A stretch of 64,000 nucleotides of DNA, taken from positions 116,303 to 180,302 of the forward strand of contig NZ_VCAO01000001.1 in the NCBI RefSeq assembly GCF_005884405.1. Reading direction: 5' to 3'. The notes under the pieces are model-generated. The model saw only the letters and a list, made by a program, of their open reading frames with translations. It had not been told where the DNA came from and ran no database searches. Position 1 is the first letter of the stretch; each line of letters opens with the position of its first letter. Origin of the DNA: Qipengyuania marisflavi (GTDB taxonomy: Bacteria > Pseudomonadota > Alphaproteobacteria > Sphingomonadales > Sphingomonadaceae). Below, piece after piece: positions 54,650-62,644 of this stretch. The position numbers and the translations under genes were made by a program.

Positions 54650-54684
54650 CGCCAGAGCGCAGAATTGTTACAGCGTCGCGACAC
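54650..54684 (-). promoter_or_regulatory. PhoB box upstream of pstS
   Basis: Three 11-base steps on the minus strand: TGTCGC (54678-54683), TGTAAC (54667-54672), TGCGCT (54656-54661), each 11 bases apart. This is the PhoB direct-repeat spacing; the third unit is degenerate. Confidence 0.6.
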
Positions 54685-54695
54685 GCCTCCGACTT

Positions 54696-54731
54696 CCGCT
54701 GAAAGGGACGATTCGACCGTCCCTTTAGCGG
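54696..54731 (-). terminator. Hairpin terminator between the porin gene and pstS
   Basis: Complementary arms CCGCTaAAGGGACG and CGTCCCTTtcAGCGG around a seven-base loop lie just after the porin stop. A T run is poor, so termination may be partial and allow some read-through into pstS. Confidence 0.55.
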
Positions 54732-54739
54732 TCCTCGGA

Positions 54740-56080
54740 TCAGAAATCGACCTGCGCGCGTACGGCGAAGGCATCGACCGAATAAGACCGGTCACCGTTG
54801 GCCGTGGGATAGACCGCATCGTCATAAACCATCTTGCCGTAATTCAGCAGGAAGCGGGTGTAGTCGGTCGGGGTCCACACCAGCGATGCGCCAAACCCGT
54901 TCTGTATTCCGCCCACGATCCCGCTATCGTTGAGATCGAGATAGTCGTAGCGCAAATTGACCTGAATGGCGCCGATGCCGCCTTCGCCAACAGCGTTTTT
55001 GGGTTTGATGCGGTCGAAAGTCCCCTTCTTGTACCCGCGCTTGTCACCGCTGGTCAGGAAGTATCCCACTTCGGCATAGCCGCCGAAGAAGGTGGGATCG
55101 CTCAAGGCGCCGGGGCGATTGAGCTGCTGCCAAAACGCCTCGCCCGTTACATGGAACGGGCCGGAGATCGCAGCGGCTTCGAGGCCCAGCCCGAACTCGC
55201 TCGACGCGCCAAGGCTGGCGGTGTCGATGAACCGATTGCTGGTGAAGTGGACCAGCGGGCGCTGGCGGTAACGCACGGTGCTGCCATCTTCGAGGTCGGT
55301 GTAGTGGATGGATCCGCCAAGGTGGAGCTGGGTGCCGCCCATCTTGGGCATGGCCACCACACGGCCATCCGCGCTCCAGTTTTTGTTCGACAGATCACCG
55401 ATATTGTCGGTGAACACGCCGCCCTGAACCAGCACATCGCCTGTGCCATATTGCAGCGAGGCACCGACGCGGCGTTCAAAGCCAAACGCATCGGTGAAGG
55501 CGGCACGTTCGATCATCGAGGTGTTGAGGCTGCTGGTCAGTTCTTCCAGGCCCTGGAAATTGTTGTGGTGACCAACGGTCGCGGTCAGCCCGCCATCCTC
55601 ATAGGACAGGAAGCCATCGGCGACTTCGACATCGTTACCGGCGATATCGACTTCGAATTTGTAGCCGAAACCACCGGGTATGTCGCCCTGAACGCCCAGT
55701 CGGGCGCGGCGTACTTCATTGCCAAAACCGTCTTCGCGACCGGTCGAATCGGGCGCATTGGTGATGCCCGCGTCGAATTGCAGGCGGCCACGCGGCTTGA
55801 AGCTCCACCCGCCTTTGCCTTCGATGACTGGTGCGCCTTTCCAGCTGATTTTGGTGTCAGGCTCTGCGGCAGCAGGCAGTGCCGCGACGATGGTGGCCTG
55901 CGATTCGATTTGCTGATTGGCTTGCTGCAGCTCGCCCTCGAGCTGATTGATCCGCGTGTTCATGGCATCCAGCTGAGCGCGCATGGCGGCCAATTCGCTG
56001 GCGGTGTCCTGTGCATAGAGCGGGGTGGCGACGGTGCAGCTGAGCGCGGCAGCCATGACGGAAAGACGAAGAAGAGACAT
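54740..56080 (-). CDS. Phosphate-selective porin (OprP/OprO-like)
   Basis: A 446-residue outer-membrane protein: signal peptide (about residues 1-23), an N-terminal coiled coil (SELAAMRAQLDAMNTRINQL), then a beta barrel of the porin_O_P family ending in a terminal aromatic residue (VRAQVDF). It should allow phosphate or polyphosphate through the outer membrane. A PhoB box stands upstream and the pst genes follow, so phosphate starvation control is expected. Confidence 0.9.
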   Translation of the reverse strand: MSLLRLSVMAAALSCTVATPLYAQDTASELAAMRAQLDAMNTRINQLEGELQQANQQIESQATIVAALPAAAEPDTKISWKGAPVIEGKGGWSFKPRGRLQFDAGITNAPDSTGREDGFGNEVRRARLGVQGDIPGGFGYKFEVDIAGNDVEVADGFLSYEDGGLTATVGHHNNFQGLEELTSSLNTSMIERAAFTDAFGFERRVGASLQYGTGDVLVQGGVFTDNIGDLSNKNWSADGRVVAMPKMGGTQLHLGGSIHYTDLEDGSTVRYRQRPLVHFTSNRFIDTASLGASSEFGLGLEAAAISGPFHVTGEAFWQQLNRPGALSDPTFFGGYAEVGYFLTSGDKRGYKKGTFDRIKPKNAVGEGGIGAIQVNLRYDYLDLNDSGIVGGIQNGFGASLVWTPTDYTRFLLNYGKMVYDDAVYPTANGDRSYSVDAFAVRAQVDF

Positions 56081-56119
56081 ACCCGGAAAATTCCTAGACG
56101 GTTTCGATCCGGATCGGCC

Positions 56120-56151
56120 TCTATGACGGCGATATTACAGCCATGTGACAC
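56120..56151 (-). promoter_or_regulatory. PhoB box upstream of the OprP-like porin
   Basis: Three consecutive units at exact 11-base steps on the minus strand: TGTCAC (56145-56150), TGTAAT (56134-56139), CGTCAT (56123-56128). The pattern matches the PhoB direct repeat, and position fits activation of the porin. Confidence 0.75.
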
Positions 56152-56180
56152 GTGGGTTTGCGCAATGGAAACTGTGTGGA

Positions 56181-57377
56181 TTAATCCGTGCCTTCACCCG
56201 GTTCTTCGGGCGCCAACGGCAGCTCGACTGTCACTTTGGTGCCCTGTCCCGGCGCGCTGGTGATATCCATTCGCCCGCGGTGACGCTCGACAATGTGTTT
56301 GACGATGGCAAGTCCAAGGCCGGTGCCGCCCGACGCTCGGCTGCGGCCCGGATCGGTGCGGTAAAACCGCCGGGTGAGGTGGGGAAGATGCTCAGACGCG
56401 ATGCCTTCCCCCTGATCAGCCACGCTCAGTGACACCCGGTTGTCGCCAACCGGCTCCAGCGTTACGGCAACTGGCGTCTCGGGAGTTCCATATTTGCACG
56501 CGTTCTCGACCAGATTGCGCACCAATTGCTCAAGCTGCTGAGTATCGCCGCGCACGGTGAAGCCATGCGGCGTGGAAAACGCGATCCGGTCAGCGTCATC
56601 GGCCCCTGCGCCGTCCTGCGCAGCGCGCTCGGCCAGTGCTGCCAGTTCAACGTGATCCTCGGGAAGCTCGTGCTTTTCGGCTTCGATCCGTGACAGCGAC
56701 ATCAGATCGCTGACCAGCGCCTGCAGCCGCCGCGCCTCGCGTAGGATCGTCTTCTGGAAGCGGTTGGCTGTGGCGCTATCAAGCTCGTCACCGCCTTCAC
56801 GCAGCGTTTCGACATAGCCGATGATGGAGGACAGCGGCGTGCGCAATTCATGGCTGGCATTAGCGACAAAATCGGTGTGCGCGCGGCTAATGTCAGCTTC
56901 GGCGGTCTTGTTGACGAATTCGATCACCGCCAGCCCGTAATCCAGCTTCTTGCGATTGATCCGCCAGATATCGCGCCGCCGTGCCAGCCCTCGCACCACC
57001 GCCACGCCATCGCCATCCCGGTCGATCAGCCGAACCGCCTCGGGCTGGCGCAATGCCATCCGCACATCCTGCCCCAGCACATGCGCGCCCAGCAGCTTGC
57101 GTGCGGCAAGGTTGGCAATTGTCACGCGGTCACCCTCGGTCACCAGCACCGGCGTTTCGGAATGCTCGACCAGATCGTCCATAGTATCGCGCAGGAATGG
57201 TGAGCCGTTGCGTTCGGTTTCAATCGGGGGCGGGGCATCGCCGACCAGCCACAGCGAGCCCAGCCAGACCAGCAGAACCGCCACCACTGCCACCCAGTCG
57301 AAGCCAAGCAGCAACAGAATGACACAGGTTGTCAGCGCAATAGCGATGGCAGGAACGGGGATGGGGCGAGATGCCAT
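56181..57377 (-). CDS. phoR: Phosphate regulon sensor histidine kinase PhoR
   Basis: A 398-residue kinase. One or two N-terminal membrane helices (to about residue 47), a PAS-like region (about 65-160), then HisKA with phospho-acceptor H176 in NASHELRTPL, and HATPase with NLVENACKYG, DQGEGI and GTGLGLAIVKH. It precedes the porin and pst genes on the same strand. It has no HAMP domain, normal for PhoR. Confidence 0.9.
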   Translation of the reverse strand: MASRPIPVPAIAIALTTCVILLLLGFDWVAVVAVLLVWLGSLWLVGDAPPPIETERNGSPFLRDTMDDLVEHSETPVLVTEGDRVTIANLAARKLLGAHVLGQDVRMALRQPEAVRLIDRDGDGVAVVRGLARRRDIWRINRKKLDYGLAVIEFVNKTAEADISRAHTDFVANASHELRTPLSSIIGYVETLREGGDELDSATANRFQKTILREARRLQALVSDLMSLSRIEAEKHELPEDHVELAALAERAAQDGAGADDADRIAFSTPHGFTVRGDTQQLEQLVRNLVENACKYGTPETPVAVTLEPVGDNRVSLSVADQGEGIASEHLPHLTRRFYRTDPGRSRASGGTGLGLAIVKHIVERHRGRMDITSAPGQGTKVTVELPLAPEEPGEGTD

Positions 57378-57454
57378 GACGCGCCGGGCTTAGCCGCCAA
57401 GCAGGGCCTATGCCAGTCGCAAAACCGCGAACGGAAACACAATATCTGTAAAAA

Positions 57455-57529
57455 TGGTGACCCCTACGAGAATCGAACTCGTGTTTCAGCCGTGAGAGGG
57501 CCGCGTCCTAACCGCTAGACGAAGGGGCC
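57455..57529 (-). tRNA. tRNA-Glu(CTC)
   Basis: A 75-nt cloverleaf on the minus strand: acceptor GGCCCCT/AGGGGTC, anticodon loop CTCTCAC giving CTC, T stem ACGAG/CTCGT, encoded CCA. It sits 35 bases downstream of a second tRNA-Glu and differs from it at only a few positions. It reads GAG. Confidence 0.95.
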
Positions 57530-57564
57530 GCGCCGGTCACCGCCGGGATGCCGCTGCACCGCCG

Positions 57565-57639
57565 TGGTGACCCCTACGGGAATCGAACCCGTGTTTCAGC
57601 CGTGAAAGGGCCGCGTCCTAACCGCTAGACGAAGGGGCC
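57565..57639 (-). tRNA. tRNA-Glu(TTC)
   Basis: Same fold as its neighbour, with anticodon loop CTTTCAC giving TTC and a T stem ACGGG/CCCGT. The major glutamate tRNA, reading GAA and GAG. The starting points of the two genes are 110 bases apart. It is transcribed first from the promoter at 57671-57699. Confidence 0.96.
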
Positions 57640-57670
57640 ATACCCGTTTCCGGGCCGGTGCGTGGCGGGC

Positions 57671-57699
57671 CATCTAGGCGTGGCGGGGCAGGGCGTCAA
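57671..57699 (-). promoter_or_regulatory. Promoter of the tRNA-Glu pair
   Basis: TTGACG (-35), exactly 17 bases, TAGATG (-10) on the minus strand, ending 32 bases before the first tRNA-Glu. Strong match for a stable RNA promoter. Confidence 0.7.
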
Positions 57700-57722
57700 C
57701 CCTCGTTTCCCGTGGCAATGAA

Positions 57723-59510
57723 TCAATCGGCCCAGGCAGCGTCGTCGACCTGCAATTCCGCCTGCGGACGGCTGCCCCAATCGTCGATCTTGGCGCGCCC
57801 GGCCAGCCACAGCCGCCGGCCACGTGCGCCATGCAGCAGAGCCTGACCCATGTCGCTGTCAGCTGCACGAAAGGCGATTCCCTTGAAGCTGCGGCCATCA
57901 TCGCCGCCCGCGATCATGCGGACATGCCCGTTGCCGACGATATCGCATTTGATAAGCCGGACCGGCCCCACTGCGATACGCGGACCGGGCCAGCCCATCC
58001 CGTAAGGTCCACCTTCCTCCAGCGAATTGACAAGCTCGGGCGTCAAACCGCCGGGTGATACTGCCAGATCGAGCAGCATGCGCCGCTCGGCAGACGCGCG
58101 GGATACAGCGGTGGAGAGATGTTCATCAAGCCATTCGGAAAAGGCATCCAGCTGCGCCGCATCGACTGTCAGCCCAGCCGCCATGGCATGTCCGCCGCCC
58201 GCCACCAGCAGACCTTCTTCACGCGCACGGATGATTGCCGCGCCAAGGTCAACGCCGGAGATCGAGCGACCTGACCCCTTGCCCTGTCCGGTTCCCTCAT
58301 CAAGCGCGATGACCACTGCCGGTTTGCCGGTCTTCTCCTTGATGCGTCCGGCCACGATGCCGATGACGCCGGGGTGCCAGCCCATGCCCGAAACGACTTG
58401 CACGGCACGGTTGTGCTGGCCCGCCAGCTGCGCCTCCGCCGCCTCCTGTACCTCGCCTTCGATGATACGGCGTTCGTCGTTCAGCGCGCTGAGCTGCGCC
58501 GCGATCTCGCGCGCCTCTTCGGCATCCTGTGTGGTCAGCAACCGCACGCCCAATGTCGATTCGCCCACACGACCGCCCGCATTAATGCGCGGCCCCAGTG
58601 CGAAGCCCAGATCCGAGCAGGCCGGCGCACGCTTGAGCCGGCTGGCGTCGATCAGCGCGGCCATGCCGATATTGTCACGACGCGCCATGACCTTCAGCCC
58701 CTGCGCCACAAAGGCACGGTTCAGGCCGTGCAGCGCAGCAACATCGGCCACAGTCCCCAGCGCGACCAGATCGAGCAGCGCAAACAGGTCTGGCTCTTTC
58801 CGGTCGGTGAAAAACCCGCGAGCGCGCAAGGTGCGCACGATTGCGACCGCCAATAGGAATGCCACGCCAACTGCGGCCAGATGGCCGTGGGATGCGGCAA
58901 GATCGCGTTCGTCCAGCCGGTTAGGATTGACCAGCGCAGTGGTGCGGGGGAGCTCTGGCGAGCATTTGTGATGATCGACAACAATCACGTCGATACCTGC
59001 ATCATGCGCCTGCCCCAGCGCCTCATGCGCCATTGCCCCGCAATCGACAGTAACGATCAGGCTGCTGCCAGCCTCGCCCAGCCGCACCAGCGCCTCTCCC
59101 GACGGGCCATACCCCTCCAGCAGCCGGTCAGGGATGTAATAGCCCGCTTCGACGCCCAGATCACGCAGCAACAGGATCAGCAGCGCCGAACTGGTTGCGC
59201 CATCAACATCATAATCGCCGTAAATCGTGATCCGCTCGTTCGTGAGAACAGCCTGAACAATCCGCTCGGCGGCGGTATCCATATCGCTGAATTCGGACGG
59301 ATCGGGGAGAAACCCGCGCAATGTTGGCGCGCGATGCCGGGCCAGATCATCATGCGCCACACCACGTGACAGCAAGATCTGTTCGACAATATCGCCCCCG
59401 CTGCCGGGGCCGCCATCGCCCAGCTCCATATTCCCGCCACGCCAGTGCCATGCGCGGCCGGTTAGCGAGTTGGTGACACCATAGACGGGGGCGGTGGTTT
59501 GCGTGGCCAT
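57723..59510 (-). CDS. recJ: Single-stranded-DNA-specific 5'-3' exonuclease RecJ
   Basis: A 595-residue DHH-family nuclease of recombination and mismatch repair. DHH motifs: DYDVDGATSS (motif I), DCGAMAHE, VDHHKCSPEL (DHH) and the DHHA1 C-terminal domain GGGHAMAAGLT, plus an OB-like domain at the end. The start at 59510 (ATG, MATQTTAPVYG) gives normal length; a start 32 codons earlier (59606) would run into the divergent gene. Confidence 0.95.
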   Translation of the reverse strand: MATQTTAPVYGVTNSLTGRAWHWRGGNMELGDGGPGSGGDIVEQILLSRGVAHDDLARHRAPTLRGFLPDPSEFSDMDTAAERIVQAVLTNERITIYGDYDVDGATSSALLILLLRDLGVEAGYYIPDRLLEGYGPSGEALVRLGEAGSSLIVTVDCGAMAHEALGQAHDAGIDVIVVDHHKCSPELPRTTALVNPNRLDERDLAASHGHLAAVGVAFLLAVAIVRTLRARGFFTDRKEPDLFALLDLVALGTVADVAALHGLNRAFVAQGLKVMARRDNIGMAALIDASRLKRAPACSDLGFALGPRINAGGRVGESTLGVRLLTTQDAEEAREIAAQLSALNDERRIIEGEVQEAAEAQLAGQHNRAVQVVSGMGWHPGVIGIVAGRIKEKTGKPAVVIALDEGTGQGKGSGRSISGVDLGAAIIRAREEGLLVAGGGHAMAAGLTVDAAQLDAFSEWLDEHLSTAVSRASAERRMLLDLAVSPGGLTPELVNSLEEGGPYGMGWPGPRIAVGPVRLIKCDIVGNGHVRMIAGGDDGRSFKGIAFRAADSDMGQALLHGARGRRLWLAGRAKIDDWGSRPQAELQVDDAAWAD

Positions 59511-59593
59511 GCGGCACAGTAGCGCAGCCCGGCGGAGCGAGAAAGCGCGCGGCGGTTGACAATCGACAGCTGACCGCGCTGTGCTGCGCCGCG

Positions 59594-60076
59594 ATGGAAC
59601 CGACATTGCTTATTGCCTGGCACAGCCGGACCGGCGCGAGTGAGGCGCTGGCGCGTGCGGCTGCCGATGGTGCTGGCGCGGCGGCGGTATTGCGGCGCGC
59701 GGCAGATGTGATGCCAGAGGATTTACTCAAGGCGCGTGCTTATCTGTTCGTCTCTCCCGAAAATCTGGCGAGCATGAGCGGGTTGATGAAAGAGATGTTC
59801 GACCGCTGCTATTACCCCGTGCTGGGTCGGATAGAGGGGCGGGGCTATGCGACCATGATTGCTGCGGGGTCGGATGGTGAGGGCGCGCAGCGGCAGATTG
59901 ACCGGATCGCGACCGGGTGGCGACTGCGCCGCGTTGCCGAACCGATGATCGTCAACACTGCTGCGCAGACACCCGAGGCGATCCTTGCCGCCAAGCATCT
60001 GTCAGACGCCACTCTGGAGCAGGCGCGGGATCTGGGCGCAGCGATGGGTGAGGGGCTGGCTCTGGGCATTTTCTAA
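59594..60076 (+). CDS. Flavodoxin-like NAD(P)H reductase-family protein
   Basis: A 160-residue flavodoxin-fold protein: FMN loop AWHSRTGASEALARA at the N-terminus, then RAYLFVSPENLASMSGLMKEMFDRCYYP, the second flavin loop. No key motif for a specific enzyme is seen. Divergent from recJ, 83 bases apart. An electron-transfer or quinone reductase role is likely. Confidence 0.8.
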   Translation: MEPTLLIAWHSRTGASEALARAAADGAGAAAVLRRAADVMPEDLLKARAYLFVSPENLASMSGLMKEMFDRCYYPVLGRIEGRGYATMIAAGSDGEGAQRQIDRIATGWRLRRVAEPMIVNTAAQTPEAILAAKHLSDATLEQARDLGAAMGEGLALGIF

Positions 60077-60174
60077 GGCAATTGGGGCGGTATCGGATGT
60101 ATCTGCCCTGTGGAGACTCGACGAGAGGCGAAATTCGCGTCAAAACCTGATGACTTCGGAGCATAGGAACAAGT

Positions 60175-61059
60175 TTGATCGGCCAAGGGGCGCAAATCGG
60201 ATCGGGCGCTGGCCCGACGAACATAATCTTGCCGGGTCTCTATCTCCTTTTCGACAGGGGTGGGCGGCCCACGCGCAGTGAGGTGAGCGGATTGCTCCCG
60301 TCGCTCTCCCGCGCGGCGATCAGCCATGATCCGGCGCAGCGCGCTGGCGGCGCTTCGTCACAGCTGCACGGCGGCAACCGGGCGCGCATTTCGGTGACGG
60401 CTGATGGAAGGAGGCCCAGTCGGGGTAATGCCGAGCGCTATGATGCCAGGCGGGACGCCTGGCTTGAGCTGTTGGTTGACGGCCTGACCTTCGACCTGTT
60501 GGGCCTCGCGCCGGGACCGGCGCTGGATACTCCCGCCATCTCCCATCTTTTCAGCGTGCCGACCGATCTCGATCTTGGCGCGATGGATGCGATTGGTCTG
60601 TTCCCCGGCCCGCATCTCTGTGGCGGCGCGAATTCACTGCCGGTGGTGCGCACCATGTTGGCGCTGGCATCCGATATGGCCGAGGCGCTGGGCGCGGTGC
60701 GGGCGGTGGTATGGTCGCCCGCCAGTTCAGCCATCGCGCCTGCGTTCTTCCGTAAGATTGTTGCCAGCTGGCTGCGCGGGGGACCGTTTCCGGCGATGGG
60801 GGTGGTGTCTTACGCCGTAGATGGCGAGGGCGGCCTGCAATCGGAGGGGCTGGCCTTCTTCAACGGGCAGGAGCTGGCCTTGTCCCCGGCGCTCTCCGAT
60901 GACCGCATTGCTGCCACCCGGCTTGCTGCACGGCTGGTTCACGAACTGGTGGCGAGCGGCGCAATCACCGAGGATACCGTCTTCGCCACCGAGGACGGCG
61001 GCCAGATCATGCTGTCCCCCGACACCGCCGGTCGCACCATCCGGGTCACCGGGATGTAG
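60175..61059 (+). CDS. Hypothetical protein with a TTG start
   Basis: A 294-residue soluble protein without signal or transmembrane regions. Features: GLYLLFDRGGRP near residue 22, SVPTDLDLGAMDAIGLFPGPHLCGGANSLPVVRTM (about residues 128-162, in two parts) and a C-terminal ATRLAARLVHEL helix. The family is not recognised. The TTG start follows a GGAAC ribosome site. It lies 50 bases before the AHH nuclease gene, and the two may form an operon. Confidence 0.6.
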   Translation: MIGQGAQIGSGAGPTNIILPGLYLLFDRGGRPTRSEVSGLLPSLSRAAISHDPAQRAGGASSQLHGGNRARISVTADGRRPSRGNAERYDARRDAWLELLVDGLTFDLLGLAPGPALDTPAISHLFSVPTDLDLGAMDAIGLFPGPHLCGGANSLPVVRTMLALASDMAEALGAVRAVVWSPASSAIAPAFFRKIVASWLRGGPFPAMGVVSYAVDGEGGLQSEGLAFFNGQELALSPALSDDRIAATRLAARLVHELVASGAITEDTVFATEDGGQIMLSPDTAGRTIRVTGM

Positions 61060-61109
61060 CGCGGCTGGTCGGACCCGGTCGCCACGAAGCGGGTCGCCAG
61101 CGGACCCGC

Positions 61110-61598
61110 CTGCCGTTCCGCGCGGTCAATCGCCGCGGCACGCCGCAGCACGACCCGGGGCTTCAGCGTCATCACCTGCTGGCGCGCCAATTGCTGTCGC
61201 AGAACTGCTTCGCCAAGCTGTTCGCCGCACTTGGGCTGGTCCGCATCGGCTTTGACGATTTCCGCCGCAACGGGATGCTGCTGCCAGCGCGCGAAGAGGC
61301 CGCGTTCCGGCTGGCGCTGCCGCTGCACCGGGGGCAGCATCGCGATTACAACACAATGGTGATCGACCGCGCCGGGCAGATCGAAAGCCGCTGGTCGCGC
61401 CATCGTCTGGCCGATCCTGATCAGGCGGGCGAAACCGCGCTGATGCGGCTGGGCCTGCTGCAAACTGCGCTGCGCCGCCGCCTGCTGGACGAACGTGAAC
61501 CCTATCGCCTCAACCGCAAGGACCCGCTGGGCGCCGGCCTCGATTTCGCCGAATTGGACGCGATGGCGGAAAGCCTGTGGTGCGCTACCGGAGCTTAA
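61110..61598 (+). CDS. AHH-type HNH/EndoVII-superfamily nuclease, CTG start
   Basis: A predicted 162-residue small nuclease. The conserved elements are LQRHHLLARQLL (histidine pair), GFDDFRRNGMLLP and LPLHRGQHRDYN, which match the AHH family of the HNH/Endonuclease VII superfamily. The first canonical in-frame start is TTG 61191, which removes the RHH motif. The homologous N-terminus PFRAVNRRGT begins directly after CTG 61110, with a weak GCGGA five bases upstream. No ATG, GTG or TTG lies in this frame from 61020 to 61190. It overlaps the next gene by four bases, tail to tail. Confidence 0.65.
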   Translation: MPFRAVNRRGTPQHDPGLQRHHLLARQLLSQNCFAKLFAALGLVRIGFDDFRRNGMLLPAREEAAFRLALPLHRGQHRDYNTMVIDRAGQIESRWSRHRLADPDQAGETALMRLGLLQTALRRRLLDEREPYRLNRKDPLGAGLDFAELDAMAESLWCATGA

Positions 61599-62563
61599 GC
61601 GGTCGCCTTCGTCAGCGCTGCCTTGGCGGCGACATACTCGCTCTCAAGCCGCGCGACCATGTCCTCGACTGATCCGACCGATTTGACTGTTCCGATGCCC
61701 TGTCCCGAACCCCAGATGTCCTTCCACGCCTTGACCTTGGTGTTGCCGCCGCTGCCGAAGTTCATCTTGCTGGGATCGCTGGTCGGCAGCGCGTCAGGGT
61801 CCAGACCCGCCGCCTCGATGCTGGAGCGAAGGTAATTGCCATGCACGCCGGTGAAGAGGTTGGTGTAGACGATCCCGTCCGCATTCCCCTCGACGATGCC
61901 GTCCTTGTAACTGTCGTCTGCATTGGCTTCTTCGGTGGCGATCCAGGGCGATCCGATATAGCCAAAGTCCGCCCCCAGCGCCTGCGCCGCCAGTATCGAG
62001 CGGCCATGAGCAATCGAGCCCGACAACGCCACCAGCCCATTGAACCACTCGCGGATTTCCTGCATCAGCGCGAAGGGGCTGAGCGTGCCCGCATGGCCGC
62101 CAGCACCGGCGGCGACCGGGATCAGGCCGTCGGCACCTTTCTCGATGGCTTTGTGGGCGAAGCGGTTGTTGATCACGTCGTGCATGGTGATCCCGCCCCA
62201 GCTGCGCACAGCCTGGAATATCTCCTCGCGCGCGCCCAGCGAGGTGATGACCAGCGGCACCTGCCATTTGGCGCAGGTCTGCATATCGGCTTCCAGCCGG
62301 TCGTTCGAACGGTGGACGATCTGGTTGACCGCATAGGGCGCAGCGGGCCGTTCAGGATGCGCGCGGTTATGCTCCGCCAGTTCCTCGGTAATGCGGTGCA
62401 GCCACTCGTCCAGCTCGCTTTGCGGGCGCGCGTTCAGCGCCGGGAAGCTGCCGACAATCCCCGCCTTGCACTGCGCGATCACCAGTTCGGGACCGGACAC
62501 GATGAACAGCGGCGATCCGATTACCGGTATGCGGAGTTTGTCGAAGGGGGCGGGCAGGGTCAT
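61595..62563 (-). CDS. Nitronate monooxygenase
   Basis: A 322-residue FMN-dependent TIM barrel of the 2-nitropropane-dioxygenase family, which oxidises alkyl nitronates. Conserved signatures are the N-terminal PVIGSPLFIVSGPELV, the glycine-rich GAGGHAGTLSPFALM and the flavin phosphate segment YIGSPWIATEEANADDSYK. Substrate class is not certain. The gene is downstream of nothing on its strand except the amidohydrolase gene 81 bases away, so the two may be cotranscribed. Confidence 0.9.
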   Translation of the reverse strand: MTLPAPFDKLRIPVIGSPLFIVSGPELVIAQCKAGIVGSFPALNARPQSELDEWLHRITEELAEHNRAHPERPAAPYAVNQIVHRSNDRLEADMQTCAKWQVPLVITSLGAREEIFQAVRSWGGITMHDVINNRFAHKAIEKGADGLIPVAAGAGGHAGTLSPFALMQEIREWFNGLVALSGSIAHGRSILAAQALGADFGYIGSPWIATEEANADDSYKDGIVEGNADGIVYTNLFTGVHGNYLRSSIEAAGLDPDALPTSDPSKMNFGSGGNTKVKAWKDIWGSGQGIGTVKSVGSVEDMVARLESEYVAAKAALTKATA

Positions 62564-62644
62564 GCAGCTGCTTTCGTTGCGGGGTGAAACTGATTGCGGC
62601 TTATGGACTGCCGGCAGGCTTGTCGAGACTGCCGCTACGGAAGG

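Noticed and set aside
54732..56263. A 532-residue plus-strand frame across the porin gene and a part of phoR
   Set aside because: It is the high-GC antisense of an OprP-like porin with signal peptide and barrel end. It has no recognisable motif.
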